In this document: in pieces, positions 25,123 to 35,146 of the stretch
How the letters are laid out: every line of letters starts with the position of its first letter
Numbering within the stretch: position 1 is the stretch's first letter
Assembly (NCBI RefSeq): GCF_019844075.1
Contig: NZ_CP081964.1
Coordinates: 372,001-436,000, forward strand
Length of the DNA stretch: 64,000 nt
Direction: 5' to 3'
Source of the DNA: Curtobacterium sp. TC1
GTDB lineage: Bacteria > Actinomycetota > Actinomycetes > Actinomycetales > Microbacteriaceae
Program-made: the position numbers and the translations under genes
Notes under the pieces: model-generated
Seen by the model: the letters and a program-made list of their open reading frames with translations, nothing else
The model's database searches: none
What the model was told of the DNA's origin: nothing

Positions 25123-26553
25123 ATGACCACCACATCGACGAAGAAGTCGATCGGCGCCCTGACCGCAGCGCTCCTCGCCGCGTGCATCGCGTTCCAGCTC
25201 AACGCGAGCATGCTCAGCCCCGCGCTGGTCACCATGGCGCGCGAGCTCAAGACCGACGACGCCACCATCGGGCTGTCGCAGACCCTGTACTTCACGCTCG
25301 CGGCGCTGTTCTCGCTGTTCCTGCCGCGCCTGTCCGACATCGTCGGGCGCAAGCGCGTCCTGATCGGCATGCTCGCCGTGATGCTCGTCGGCAGCATCGT
25401 CGCCGCGCTCGCGGTGAACGTGCCGATGCTGTTCGCCGGCCGGATCATCCAGGGCGTCACCGGCCCGGTCGTCCCGATCTGCCTGCTCGTCCTGCGCAAC
25501 GAGATCGCCGACCCGAAGCGCTACGGCGCCGCCCTCGGCCTGCTCACCGCCGTGAACGGCGGCATCGCCGGTGTCGACGCGCTCGCCGGCGGCTGGATCG
25601 CCACGAACTTCGGGTTCCGAGGGATCTTCTGGGTCATCGCCGTCGTCACCGTCATCGCGCTGGCACTCGTCGCCGTGTGGGGCGTCGAGTCGAAGCCGTC
25701 CGCCGGCACCCGGATGGACTGGATCGGTGTCGTCCCCCTGGTGGTGAGCGTCGGCGCACTCCTCACCGCGTTCAACGAGGCCGGCAAGCTCGGTGCCGCG
25801 AACCCGGCACTGGTGATCGGTGGCGTCGTCGTCGCACTCGCCGCCTTCGCGGTCTTCTGGGCGGTCGAGTCCCGGGTGCGGGAGCCGCTCGTCGAGACCC
25901 GCTTCCTGAAGCGTCGTGCCACGTGGGCGCTGCTGGCGACGACGTTCCTGACCATGACCGGCGTCTTCGCGGTCGTCAACGGGCTCGTCACGTCCCTCGC
26001 GCAGAACGGCGACGCCGGCTTCGGCATGGAGGCGGACCTCGCCTCGCTCGTGTTCCTCACCCCGTACGCGCTGGTCGGCTGGATCGTCGGTCCGTTCGCG
26101 GGACGCCTCGCACCGACCATCGGCTACCGGGCCGTGCTCCGCGTCGGTCTGGTCGGCAGCATCGTCTCGACGGTCCTGATGGCGCTCGTGGGCGTGCACT
26201 CGCTGCCGGTCCTGGTGACCGCGACCGTCCTGATCGGCATCACGTACGCCGGCATCGCGAACATCATCCTCAACGGCCTCGGCATCGTGCTCTCGCCGGA
26301 GTCGAACCCCGGCTTCCTGCCCGGCCTGAACGCCGGTGCGTTCAACCTCGGCGCCGGGGTCAGCTTCGCCGTGCTGCCGGCGCTGCAGATCGCGCTCGGG
26401 GTCGGCGGGTCCGCGGGCACCGCCGGGTACTCCGGTGGCATGCTGCTCGGTGCCGTGATCACGACCGCCGCGCTCGCGATCTCGTTCCTCATCCCCCGCC
26501 CGGAGAGCGCCGAGACCACGTCCGTCGCACCGCAGAAGGAGACCGTCCGGTGA
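25123..26553 (+). CDS. MFS transporter of the nucleoside operon
   Basis: 476 residues, about 14 transmembrane segments. The N-terminus is AALLAACIAFQLNASMLSPA, with the MFS motif RLSDIVGRKRVL in loop 2-3. Placement between nucleoside hydrolase and ribokinase suggests uptake of nucleosides (inference). By sequence it resembles DHA2-type permeases, so export or another substrate is possible. The stop overlaps the next start as GTGA. Confidence 0.82.
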   Translation: MTTTSTKKSIGALTAALLAACIAFQLNASMLSPALVTMARELKTDDATIGLSQTLYFTLAALFSLFLPRLSDIVGRKRVLIGMLAVMLVGSIVAALAVNVPMLFAGRIIQGVTGPVVPICLLVLRNEIADPKRYGAALGLLTAVNGGIAGVDALAGGWIATNFGFRGIFWVIAVVTVIALALVAVWGVESKPSAGTRMDWIGVVPLVVSVGALLTAFNEAGKLGAANPALVIGGVVVALAAFAVFWAVESRVREPLVETRFLKRRATWALLATTFLTMTGVFAVVNGLVTSLAQNGDAGFGMEADLASLVFLTPYALVGWIVGPFAGRLAPTIGYRAVLRVGLVGSIVSTVLMALVGVHSLPVLVTATVLIGITYAGIANIILNGLGIVLSPESNPGFLPGLNAGAFNLGAGVSFAVLPALQIALGVGGSAGTAGYSGGMLLGAVITTAALAISFLIPRPESAETTSVAPQKETVR

Positions 26554-27431
26554 CCCAGACCATCGTGATCGTCGGATCGCTCAACGCGGACCTGGTGGTC
26601 CGGACCGAGCGGTTCCCGAAGCCCGGTGAGACCCTGCACGGGTCCGACCTGGCGATCCTGCCCGGTGGCAAGTCCGCCAACCAGGCGGTGGCTGCCGGGA
26701 GGCTCGGGGGCACGGTCCGCATGATCGGTGCGGTCGGCGACGACGGGAACGGTGCACTGCTCCGCGACTCCGTCGCGGCTGCGGGTGCGGACACGACGCA
26801 CGTCGCCGTCCGGGAGGGCGTGGCCACCGGCACCGCCGTCATCACGGTCGACGGCGCCGGCGAGAACACCATCGTGATCTCCGCCGGCGCGAACGGCACG
26901 CTGTCGCCGGACGACGTGCCCGCCGACGCCTTCGACGACGCCGGCGTGCTCGGCCTCTGCCTCGAGGTCTCGATCGACGTCGTCCTCGCGGCAGCCCGGG
27001 CCGCGCACGACGCCGGCGTCACGGTGCTCACGAACCTGTCGCCCTTCGGCGCCGTCCCCGCCGAACTGCTCGAGCTGACCGACGTCCTGCTCGTCAACGA
27101 GCACGAGGCCGCCGAACTCGGTGAGCACGGCGTCGCGCGCTCCATCGTCACCCGCGGCGGCTCGGGCTGCGTCGTGCACGACGGCGACGCCGAACCGGTG
27201 TCGATCGACGCCGTCCGGGTCGAGCCGGTGGACACCACAGGCTGCGGTGACGCCTTCATGGGGTCGGTGGCCCTGCGGCTCGCGGCGGGGGACTCCCTCG
27301 TCGACGCCGCACGGTTCGCGGTGGGGGTCGGGGCGTACGCCGCGACCAAGGCGGGCGCGCAGGCCTCGTACCCGACCACGGCGGAACTCGAGGCGTTCCT
27401 GCGGGCGGAGGACGGGCCTCCCGGCCGTTGA
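26550..27431 (+). CDS. rbsK: Ribokinase (PfkB family)
   Basis: 293 residues. PfkB signature 1 region LPGGKSANQAVAAGRLGG (residues ~35-52), signature 2 VEPVDTTGCGDAFMGS near residue 230 with the catalytic Asp in GCGDAF. It phosphorylates ribose to ribose-5-phosphate. Downstream of nucleoside hydrolase this completes a route from imported nucleoside to the pentose phosphate pathway. The start GTG overlaps the transporter stop. Other PfkB kinases are conceivable but the context favours ribose. Confidence 0.85.
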   Translation: MTQTIVIVGSLNADLVVRTERFPKPGETLHGSDLAILPGGKSANQAVAAGRLGGTVRMIGAVGDDGNGALLRDSVAAAGADTTHVAVREGVATGTAVITVDGAGENTIVISAGANGTLSPDDVPADAFDDAGVLGLCLEVSIDVVLAAARAAHDAGVTVLTNLSPFGAVPAELLELTDVLLVNEHEAAELGEHGVARSIVTRGGSGCVVHDGDAEPVSIDAVRVEPVDTTGCGDAFMGSVALRLAAGDSLVDAARFAVGVGAYAATKAGAQASYPTTAELEAFLRAEDGPPGR

Positions 27432-27459
27432 TCGCTTGCCCGGCCGCTAGCGTTGTGCC

Positions 27460-28404
27460 ATGCGCGTGGGAGTCCTCGACATCGGGTCCAACACCGGCCA
27501 CCTGCTCGTCGTGGACGCCCACGGCGGCGCCGCGCCGCTGCCGGCGTCCTCGTTCAAGCAACCGCTGCGGCTGGCCGAGCACCTGGACGAGGCCGGCGCG
27601 GTGACGCCGCAGGGCGTCGACGCCCTGACGCGGTTCGTGGCGGACGCCGTCCGGGTCGCCGAGGAACGCGGCTGCGAGGACATGCTCGCCTTCGCGACCT
27701 CGGCCGTCCGCGACGCGGTGAACTCCGACGCGGTCCTCGCCCACGTCGAGTCCTCGACCGGTGTGGAGCTCGCCGTCCTGTCCGGTGGGGACGAAGCGCG
27801 GCTGACGTTCCTCGCCGTCCGGCGGTGGTTCGGGTGGTCCGCCGGACGGCTCGCGGTGTTCGACATCGGCGGCGGCTCGCTCGAGATCGCCGGGGGAGCC
27901 GACGAAGCGCCGGACGTCGCGTGGTCGATGCCGATCGGTGCCGCCCGGCTCGCCCGCTCCTACTTCGCGGCGGGCACCCCGACCGAGGACGACGTCCGCC
28001 GCATCCGGCACGAGATCCGGGTGGAGATCGCCCGCGACGCCGGCAAGCTGCTCCGCGCCGGGCGTCCGGACCGTGCCGTGGCGACCTCGAAGACCTTCCG
28101 GTCGATCGCCCGGATCTGCGGAGCGGCGCCGTCGGCTGCCGGTCCGCTCGTGCCGCGGGTGCTCGACGGAGACGTGCTCCGGTCCAAGCTGCCGGCGTTG
28201 CTGACCATGTCGGTCGCCGAGTTGGCGGAGCTCCCAGGGGTCTCGGCGAGCCGGGCGCACCAGGTGGTGCCCGGGGCGCTCGTCGCCGAGGCCTGCCTCG
28301 ACATCTTCGACCTGGCGGCACTGGAGATCTGCCCGTGGGCGCTCCGCGAGGGCGTGATCCTCGAGCGGCTCGACCAGCTGTCGGTGTTGGGCAACTCCCA
28401 GTAG
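27460..28404 (+). CDS. Ppx/GppA phosphatase family protein
   Basis: 314 residues of the ASKHA fold: first phosphate loop [12 protein letters not shown] (residues 6-17), second loop [11 protein letters not shown] (residues ~134-144), plus the [10 protein letters not shown] segment. Family members hydrolyse polyphosphate or convert pppGpp. This one lacks the C-terminal HD domain of E. coli Ppx, as usual in actinobacteria. The ATG lies 6 nt after TAGCGT (27448-27453). Confidence 0.85.
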   Translation: MRVGVLDIGSNTGHLLVVDAHGGAAPLPASSFKQPLRLAEHLDEAGAVTPQGVDALTRFVADAVRVAEERGCEDMLAFATSAVRDAVNSDAVLAHVESSTGVELAVLSGGDEARLTFLAVRRWFGWSAGRLAVFDIGGGSLEIAGGADEAPDVAWSMPIGAARLARSYFAAGTPTEDDVRRIRHEIRVEIARDAGKLLRAGRPDRAVATSKTFRSIARICGAAPSAAGPLVPRVLDGDVLRSKLPALLTMSVAELAELPGVSASRAHQVVPGALVAEACLDIFDLAALEICPWALREGVILERLDQLSVLGNSQ

Positions 28405-28423
28405 TGACCGTTATGGTCAGTGC

Positions 28424-29134
28424 ATGACCAATTCGGACACTCCCCGCGCGCTCGTCCCCGGTGCCCTCTGGACGGTCGCGGGCGTCGGCTGGCTCGTCGG
28501 CGAAGCCGTCTCCGCATCGGCGTTCCCCGGCTACAGCTACGCGACGAACTACATCTCCGACCTCGGCGTCCCCGACGTCGGCGCGTTCCAGGGCCGGACG
28601 ATCGACTCGCCGCTGCACGTGCTCATGAACACGACCTTCATCGGGCAGGGCATCCTGTTCGGCGTCGCCGCGGTGCTCGCGGTCGGGGTGTTCCGTGCCG
28701 CGTCACGCCGAGCGCGCGTGACGACAGCGGTCCTCGCCGTCGTCCACCTGATCGGGATGGTCCTGGTCGGGTCGTTCCACGGTAGCCAGACGAGCACCGA
28801 CGGCGGCACGATCGTGTTCCACGTCCTCGGTGCCGCGGCAGCGATCACGACCGGCAACCTCGTCGCGATCACCGTCGGCATCGGGTCGCGTGCGCTGCGG
28901 GCCCCGGCGGCCTACCGGATCGTGAGCGTCGCGCTCGGGATCGTCGGTCTCGTCTCCCTGGTGATGCTGGTGGTGGACTCGTCCTCGACGGTGGTCGACG
29001 TGTTCCCCGACGGCGTGTGGGAGCGTGCTGCCGTGTACACGATCGTCGCGTGGGAGCTCGTCACAGGGATCACCCTGCTGATCGCGGCGGCACGGCGCAG
29101 GCAGGCGGCACGGGCCTCGGCGGTGCGCGCGTGA
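28424..29134 (+). CDS. DUF998 family membrane protein
   Basis: 236 residues with six hydrophobic segments. The N-terminal stretch NYISDLGVPDVGAF is the DUF998 signature, and SFHGSQTSTDGGTIVFHVLG is also conserved. Function unknown. The ATG lies 6 nt after TATGGT (28412-28417). The stop overlaps the start of the TetR gene as GTGA, so the regulator is coupled to this protein and may control it. Confidence 0.8.
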   Translation: MTNSDTPRALVPGALWTVAGVGWLVGEAVSASAFPGYSYATNYISDLGVPDVGAFQGRTIDSPLHVLMNTTFIGQGILFGVAAVLAVGVFRAASRRARVTTAVLAVVHLIGMVLVGSFHGSQTSTDGGTIVFHVLGAAAAITTGNLVAITVGIGSRALRAPAAYRIVSVALGIVGLVSLVMLVVDSSSTVVDVFPDGVWERAAVYTIVAWELVTGITLLIAAARRRQAARASAVRA

Positions 29135-29739
29135 CCCGCCCCGCGCGCCGTACTCGGCCCTCCGCCGAGGAGATCACCGCCGACGTCCTGGACATCACCG
29201 CCGGACTCATCGCCCGCCGCGGCGTCAAGGACACCGCCGTGCAGGCCGTCGCCGACCAGGCCGGGTACTCGAAGGCGGGCATCCTCGCCCGGTTCACGAG
29301 CAAGGAGCAGCTCGTCGAGGCCGCACTCGCGCAGTGCACCGCACAGACCGACACGGTGCGCGAGGCGGTTCGGCTGATGCAGTTCGGTCCGGACCGCGAC
29401 GCCGCGGCGCTGGCCGGGATCACCGACCTCGCACTGGCCCGGCCGGGGTGGGCGGAGCTCGCCCTCGCCGCGTTCACGCTGCGACGCGGTGACGACGTCG
29501 GTGCGCGGCTGGTCCCGGTCGCAGCGATCCTGCTCGAACTCTTCGGCCTGGACCTCGGCGACCCCGCGGCCGCGTCGCTCGACCGACGAGCACGGGTGTC
29601 CGGTGCCTTCGGCGCGATCATGATGCTCGCGCTGACCTACGAGGACGACGCCTCGGCGACCGAGGCCCGGCCGTACGTGCTGCGGGTGGCGTGGGATGCA
29701 CTCGGGTACGGCGGCGACGTGCCCGGGGTGGTCGGCTAG
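29131..29739 (+). CDS. TetR family regulator
   Basis: 202 residues. Helix-turn-helix at residues ~18-60 (VKDTAVQAVADQAGYSKAGI, then RFTSKEQLVEAAL). A helical C-terminal domain follows. The GTG start overlaps the DUF998 stop. Its own stop overlaps the minus-strand neighbour by 4 bp (CTAG at 29736-29739). Confidence 0.82.
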   Translation: MTRPARRTRPSAEEITADVLDITAGLIARRGVKDTAVQAVADQAGYSKAGILARFTSKEQLVEAALAQCTAQTDTVREAVRLMQFGPDRDAAALAGITDLALARPGWAELALAAFTLRRGDDVGARLVPVAAILLELFGLDLGDPAAASLDRRARVSGAFGAIMMLALTYEDDASATEARPYVLRVAWDALGYGGDVPGVVG

Positions 29740-30416
29740 GTCCGTGTCGCCCGCTCGGACCGCGGGGGCGCGAGCAGCCACGGACGGATCAGCTTCGTCA
29801 CGAACGGCAGCACCCAGAAGGTCATGATCGGTGTGAGCACGACCGTGGTGATCAGGACTCGGGGCAGGATCGCGACGTGCGCGAACGCGGGAACGGCCCA
29901 CGCCATCAGGTACGTGAACGCCAGGTTCACCGGGAAGAAGCCGAGCCAGATGCTCACCGCCTGCTTCCACCGCGGCGGAGCGCTCGAGGCTGGGGCATCC
30001 TGCGGGACGTCGAACCAGCCCTCGATGCCGGTGCGCTTCTCGACGCGGGACTCCACGACCAGGTCGCGCCCGAGGTCGAGCCAGCGGAGCCGGTCGTCGG
30101 AGTTCTCCCACGTGGCGAGCGAGTCGTGGTCGGCGAAGCGGTAGAGCATGTGCCACTCGCGGGACTGTGCCCTGGACCGCACCCACCCGGAGCCGAGGAA
30201 GCCCGGGTAGCGGTTGGCGAGGTTCACCCCGGACTGCACCCAGTGGGTGACCTCGGGGATGCGGTCGGGTTCGACCAGGCGGGTGATGGACACGGTGACG
30301 GGCGGGCCGGCGGTCTCGGGTGACGACGGGGCCCCCGTCGCCGGTTCCTGACCGACGCGCCAGCGGCGGGCGGGTCGTGCCGATGGGGACAGGCTCCCTG
30401 GCTCTTGTGGAGTCAT
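29736..30416 (-). CDS. Antibiotic-biosynthesis-monooxygenase-like membrane protein
   Basis: 226 residues. Residues ~40-130 fold like an ABM dimeric ferredoxin-like domain (TVSITRLVEPDRIPEV, WHMLYRFADHDSLATWE). Then come two transmembrane helices (residues ~153-175 and ~183-205) and a basic tail. The combination of ABM and two TM helices recurs as a hypothetical family; its role is unknown. The ATG at 30416 is preceded by GAGACT and a 6-nt gap. Downstream of ku on the same strand (46 bp). Confidence 0.72.
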   Translation of the reverse strand: MTPQEPGSLSPSARPARRWRVGQEPATGAPSSPETAGPPVTVSITRLVEPDRIPEVTHWVQSGVNLANRYPGFLGSGWVRSRAQSREWHMLYRFADHDSLATWENSDDRLRWLDLGRDLVVESRVEKRTGIEGWFDVPQDAPASSAPPRWKQAVSIWLGFFPVNLAFTYLMAWAVPAFAHVAILPRVLITTVVLTPIMTFWVLPFVTKLIRPWLLAPPRSERATRT

Positions 30417-30462
30417 GCGTCCAGTCTCGCGGACGCGTGTTACCGGCTCGTGTCGCGTGCCG

Positions 30463-31470
30463 CTAGCTTGCCTGCTTCTTCTCGGCGGGTGCCTTCTTCG
30501 CCGCGGGCTTCTTCGCGGGTGCTTTCTTCGCCGGCGCCTTCTTCTCGGTGGCCTTCGCGGGCGCAGTCTTCTTCGCCGGCGCCTTCGCGGCCGGTGCCTT
30601 CTTCGTCGAGCCCGACGTGCTCGAGTCCGAACCCGACGACGAACGCGAGCTCGACGCCGAACGCGACCCCGAGCCTCCCGTCCGCTTCTTGTCCACGGAT
30701 GCACGCAGGGCGGCCATCAGGTCCAGGACGTCGCCGCCCTCGCCCTCGTCGTCCTCGTCGTCCTTCGCGCCGAACGTCTCCTCGGTGTCGATGTCGTCAC
30801 CGGCGTCGAGCTTGGCGTCGATGAGCTGCTGCAGTTCCTCTTGGTAGGAGTCGGTGTAGCGGTCGGGGTCGAAGTCCGTCGACATGCTCTCGACCAGCGA
30901 CGACGACATCTTCAACTCGTTCGCGCTGACCTTCACCGACGAGTCCAGCGCCGAGAAGTCGGCCGCCCGTACCTCGTCACCCCACAGCAGTCCCTGCAGC
31001 AGGATGACGTCGTCGTGCACACGGAGTACACCGAGCCGGGTCTTCTGACGCAGCGTGAACTGCACGATCGCCAACCGGTCGGTCTTCGCCAGGGTCTCGC
31101 GCAGCAGCACGTAGGCCTTCGGCGAGCGCGAGTCGGGCTCCAGGTAGTACGTCTTCTCGAACATCATCGGGTCGACCTGGTCGACGGGCACGAACTCGAG
31201 CACCTCGACCTCGTGCGACTGCTCCTCGGGGAGCTGCTTGAAGTCGTCCGCCGTGAGCACCACGGTCTTGTCGCCGTCGTCGTAAGCACGCTGGATGTCG
31301 GCGTACTCGACCTCGTGCCCGAACTCGCAGACGCGCTTGTAGCGGATGCGGCCCTTGTCCTCGTCGTGGACCTGGTGCAGGGACACGTCGTGCGTCTCGG
31401 TGGCTGCGTACACCTTGATGGGCACGTTGACGAGCCCGAACGCGATGGAGCCCTTCCAGATCGACCTCAT
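30463..31470 (-). CDS. ku: Ku protein (NHEJ) with Lys/Ala-rich tail
   Basis: 335 residues. The Ku core spans residues ~1-250 (MRSIWKGSIAFGLVNVPIKVY, then LHQVHDEDKGRIRYKRVCE and YYLEPDSRSPKAYVLLRE). The ~75-residue C-terminal tail is a Ser/Arg linker plus repeats of the type KKAPAKKAPAKK, resembling histone-H1/HupB tails and expected to bind DNA. Ku rings encircle broken ends and recruit LigD, encoded on the opposite strand about 1 kb away. Confidence 0.93.
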   Translation of the reverse strand: MRSIWKGSIAFGLVNVPIKVYAATETHDVSLHQVHDEDKGRIRYKRVCEFGHEVEYADIQRAYDDGDKTVVLTADDFKQLPEEQSHEVEVLEFVPVDQVDPMMFEKTYYLEPDSRSPKAYVLLRETLAKTDRLAIVQFTLRQKTRLGVLRVHDDVILLQGLLWGDEVRAADFSALDSSVKVSANELKMSSSLVESMSTDFDPDRYTDSYQEELQQLIDAKLDAGDDIDTEETFGAKDDEDDEGEGGDVLDLMAALRASVDKKRTGGSGSRSASSSRSSSGSDSSTSGSTKKAPAAKAPAKKTAPAKATEKKAPAKKAPAKKPAAKKAPAEKKQAS

Positions 31471-31576
31471 GCGCACATGATGCCCGTGTCCGCACGGGAG
31501 CGCCCGCAGCCGACGGGTTCTCCACAGATCCTGGTTCGCTGGACCGTCGACCGGCCGACGCGAGCACGATGGGCGC

Positions 31577-32467
31577 ATGAGCCAGCTCGACAAGCAGGAC
31601 CCGCGTGAGCAGTTCCCGCGCCCGCCCTTCCCCGCGCAGACACAGCAGGGGTCAGGGCTGGCGAGTGCCATGGACCCGCCGCCCGACCACGGCGAGGTCT
31701 CGTACCTCGGCACGGGGCGGATGCGGGGGTACCGCGTCCTCGTCACGGGTGCCGACTCCGGCATCGGTCGGGCGGCGGCGATCGCGATGGCGAAGGAAGG
31801 GGCCGACGTCGCACTGAACGCCCTGCCCGAGGAGATCGACGACCTGACCGAGGTCCGTGACGTCATCGCCGACCTCGGCCGCAACGCCGTGATGCTGCCC
31901 GGTGACCTGACGGACGAGGGCTTCTGCGACGAACTCGTCCGGACCGCGGTGCGCGACCTCGGCGGGCTGGACGCCCTGGTGCTGGTCGCCGGGCACCAGC
32001 TGGTCCACGAGGACGTCACCGAGCAGTCGACCGAGGACTTCGACCGCACGGTGAAGGTCAACCTGTACTCCCTGTTCTGGCTCGTCCGCGCCGCGGTCCC
32101 GCACATGGCACCGGGCAGCTCGATCGTGACGACGAGCTCCGTGTCCGCGTACCAGCCGCAGGACCGCATGATCGACTACGCGGCGACGAAGGCCGCCATC
32201 ATCACGTACACGAACGGCCTCGCGCGGCAGCTCGCGGCCAAGGGCATCCGGGCGAACACGGTGGTGCCCGGGCCGGTGTGGACGCCGCTGCAGCCGATCA
32301 GCTACCCGGGCGACGAGATCGCACGGTACGGCCAGGACACCCCCTTCGGCCGGCCGGCGCAGCCCGTCGAGCTCGGCAGCGCGTACGTGTACCTGGCGGG
32401 GCCGGAGTCGTCGTACACCTCGGGCACGACCCTGACGGTGGCGGGAGCGACCGGGGTGGCGCTGTGA
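31577..32467 (+). CDS. Short-chain dehydrogenase/reductase (YghA/YhdF-like)
   Basis: 296 residues. An N-terminal extension of ~45 residues (QDPREQFPRPPFP and on) is typical of the SDR46C-like/YghA group. Cofactor motif TGADSGIGRA, catalytic Ser in VTTSSVSAYQ, and YAATK (YxxxK). The GTGA overlap couples it to ligD, which is unusual for NHEJ genes. The start lies 6 nt after CACGAT (31565-31570). Confidence 0.87.
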   Translation: MSQLDKQDPREQFPRPPFPAQTQQGSGLASAMDPPPDHGEVSYLGTGRMRGYRVLVTGADSGIGRAAAIAMAKEGADVALNALPEEIDDLTEVRDVIADLGRNAVMLPGDLTDEGFCDELVRTAVRDLGGLDALVLVAGHQLVHEDVTEQSTEDFDRTVKVNLYSLFWLVRAAVPHMAPGSSIVTTSSVSAYQPQDRMIDYAATKAAIITYTNGLARQLAAKGIRANTVVPGPVWTPLQPISYPGDEIARYGQDTPFGRPAQPVELGSAYVYLAGPESSYTSGTTLTVAGATGVAL

Positions 32468-34980
32468 GTCCGGCGTCCCGCAAGACCGTCGTCCTGGTCG
32501 GCGACCGACGACTGGCGCTCACCAACACCGACAAGGTCCTCTACCCCGAGACCGGCACGACCAAGGGACGGGTGATCGAGTACTACGAGCGTGTGGCACC
32601 GTGGATGATCCCGCACGTCAAGGACCGCCCGGTGACCCGGAAGCGGTGGGCGAACGGCGTCGACGGCAAGGTCTTCTTCGAGAAGAACCTGCCGGACTCC
32701 GCCCCGGACTGGGTCCGTCACCACACCATCCACCACTCCGAGCACGACAACGAGTACCCGATCGTCGACGACCTGCCGACCCTCGTGTGGATGGCGCAGC
32801 AGGCCGCACTCGAGCTGCACGTGCCGCAGTGGCGGTTCGGTCCCCGTGGCGGGCAGCAGAACCCGGACCGGCTCGTGCTCGACCTGGACCCCGGCGAGGG
32901 CGTCGGCCTGCCCGAGTGCGTCGAGGTGGCGGTCGCAGCACGCGAGATCCTGCACGGCATGGGCCTCGACCCGTACCCGGTGACCTCAGGCTCGAAGGGC
33001 ATCCACCTGTACGCCGCCCTCGACGGTCGGTCGACCACGGCGAACGTCTCCGACGTCGCGCACGAACTCGCGAAGGCGCTCGAGCACGACCTGCCCGACC
33101 TGGTGCTGTCGTCGATGAGCCGGGCTGAGCGGACGGGCAAGGTGTTCGTCGACTGGTCGCAGAACAACGGCAACAAGACGACGATCGCGCCGTACTCGCT
33201 GCGCGGCCGCGAGCGGCCGACGGTCGCAGCGCCCCGCACCTGGAAGGAACTCGAGGAACGCGGGCTCGCGCAGCTCACGTTGGACGAGGTCCTCGAACGC
33301 CTGGAGGCCCGTGGGGACCACCTGCACCCGGTCGCGTCCGCCTCGTTGGCCGTCGGACGCGACGACCACGGGCACTGGGACGGCGACCGGACCGAACGTG
33401 CGAACGAGGCCGAGCAGCCGGCCCGCGACCGGCTCGCCGCGTACCGCGCGAAGCGTGATGCCTCGAAGACGCCGGAGCCGGTGCCCGAGGGGGCGCCCAC
33501 GGTCCGGAAGGACGGCACCCCGACCTTCGTGATCCAGGAGCACCACGCCACCCGCGACCACTACGACTTCCGGCTCGAGCACGACGGCGTGCTCGTGAGC
33601 TGGGCCCTGCCGAAGGGCGAACCGACCGACCCGGGCAAGAACCACCTGGCGGTGCAGACCGAGGACCACCCGCTCGAGTACGGCGCGTTCGAGGGCACGA
33701 TCCCGAAGGACGAGTACGGCGGCGGCACGGTCACGCTCTGGGACGACGGCACCTACGAGCTCGAGAAGTGGCGCGAGGGGCAAGAGGTCATCGTCACCCT
33801 GCACGGCCGGACCGGCGGCGCTCGCCGGCTGGCGCTCCTGCACACCCGCGGGCGGGGTGGTGCCGGGGACGAGAAGAACTGGCTCATCCACCGCACGAAG
33901 GAGCAACCCGACCGTCTGGCGGACGGCGGTGGCGCGGCAGACGCGGGGCGCGCCTCCCGGTCGACCGCCGCACACCGCGACGGGCAGCGGCGCATCACCG
34001 GAGCCAGCCGCGCGGACACCGCGCCGGCGGACCGGCGGACCATGCAGGCCACCCTGGCGAAGGACGTGCCCCGGCTGGACCCAGCCGACTGGGCGTTCGA
34101 GATGAAGTGGGACGGCGTCCGTGCACTCGCCACCGTCCGGGACGGCTCGGTCACGCTGCGCAGCCGGAACGACAACAACCTGACGGAGCAGTACCCGGAA
34201 CTCCAGGAACTCGGCGACCGTGCCGGGGTCGACGGGGTCTTCGACGGTGAGATCGTCGCGTTCGACGACCGGGGGCGCCCGAGCTTCCAGCTCCTGCAGA
34301 ACCGGATGGGCCTGACGAAGGCGCGCGAGGTGCGGGCAGCGCAGCAGGCGACCCCCGTGCGGTTCCTGCTCTTCGACGTGCTCGAGGCCGACGGACACGA
34401 ACTCACCCGCCTGGCGTACGACGCTCGTCGGCAGGCGCTCGAGACCGTCGTGGAGCCCGGCGGGGCCATCGACGTGCCGCCGGCCGCACAGGGCGACCTG
34501 GACGGCGTGATGGCGTCGTCACGGGAGCAGGGCCTCGAGGGCGTCGTCGCGAAGAAGCGCAGCTCGAAGTACGCCGAGGGCAGGCGGTCCGAGGCCTGGC
34601 TGAAGCTGAAGCACCACGCCACGCAGGAAGTGGTGGTCGGCGGGTGGAAGCCGGGCAGCGGTCGCCGTGCGGGCGGGGTCGGCTCGCTGCTGCTGGGCGT
34701 ACCCGGGCCGGACGGACTCGAGTACATCGGCAAGGTCGGCACGGGGTTCCGCGACCGCGACCTCGACGAGATCGCCGCAGCGTTGCGCCCGCTCGATCGG
34801 AAGACCTCGCCGTTCGTCGACGTCCCACGGGTCGACGCACGGGACGCGCAGTGGGTCACCCCGAAGCGGGTGGGCGAGGTCGAGTTCGCCGAGTGGACCG
34901 GTGACGGGCGCCTGCGGCAGCCGTCCTGGCGGGGCTGGCGGCCGGACAAGGACCCCGAGGACGTGGTGCGCGAGCGCTGA
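32464..34980 (+). CDS. ligD: LigD, polymerase-phosphoesterase-ligase for NHEJ
   Basis: 838 residues in the order POL-PE-LIG, as in Mycobacterium LigD. The POL domain (residues ~10-300) has metal Asp in LDLDPGEG (D140 region) and TSGSKGIHLYA. The 3'-phosphoesterase (~residues 340-460) starts QEHHATRDHYDFRLEHDG. The ATP-dependent ligase (~residues 520-830) has nucleotidyl-accepting K548 in FEMKWDGVRA, with FDGEIVAFD and AWLKLKHH. It fills, trims and seals broken ends held by Ku. GTG start overlapping the SDR stop. Confidence 0.95.
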   Translation: MSPASRKTVVLVGDRRLALTNTDKVLYPETGTTKGRVIEYYERVAPWMIPHVKDRPVTRKRWANGVDGKVFFEKNLPDSAPDWVRHHTIHHSEHDNEYPIVDDLPTLVWMAQQAALELHVPQWRFGPRGGQQNPDRLVLDLDPGEGVGLPECVEVAVAAREILHGMGLDPYPVTSGSKGIHLYAALDGRSTTANVSDVAHELAKALEHDLPDLVLSSMSRAERTGKVFVDWSQNNGNKTTIAPYSLRGRERPTVAAPRTWKELEERGLAQLTLDEVLERLEARGDHLHPVASASLAVGRDDHGHWDGDRTERANEAEQPARDRLAAYRAKRDASKTPEPVPEGAPTVRKDGTPTFVIQEHHATRDHYDFRLEHDGVLVSWALPKGEPTDPGKNHLAVQTEDHPLEYGAFEGTIPKDEYGGGTVTLWDDGTYELEKWREGQEVIVTLHGRTGGARRLALLHTRGRGGAGDEKNWLIHRTKEQPDRLADGGGAADAGRASRSTAAHRDGQRRITGASRADTAPADRRTMQATLAKDVPRLDPADWAFEMKWDGVRALATVRDGSVTLRSRNDNNLTEQYPELQELGDRAGVDGVFDGEIVAFDDRGRPSFQLLQNRMGLTKAREVRAAQQATPVRFLLFDVLEADGHELTRLAYDARRQALETVVEPGGAIDVPPAAQGDLDGVMASSREQGLEGVVAKKRSSKYAEGRRSEAWLKLKHHATQEVVVGGWKPGSGRRAGGVGSLLLGVPGPDGLEYIGKVGTGFRDRDLDEIAAALRPLDRKTSPFVDVPRVDARDAQWVTPKRVGEVEFAEWTGDGRLRQPSWRGWRPDKDPEDVVRER

Positions 34981-35146
34981 GCCGCCCGCCGTGTGCCTGT
35001 TTGCGAACGCGCTGATGCGTGCGCATCGGGTCCGCCCGTGGCGAAATTCCGTCCCCCGTCCGTCGCCCCGGCGGGGGACGTTTCGACCCGGTCGACCGCT
35101 GATCCGCCGCCGACTGTTACGTTCGCCGGGACGAAAGGGCCTGGGG

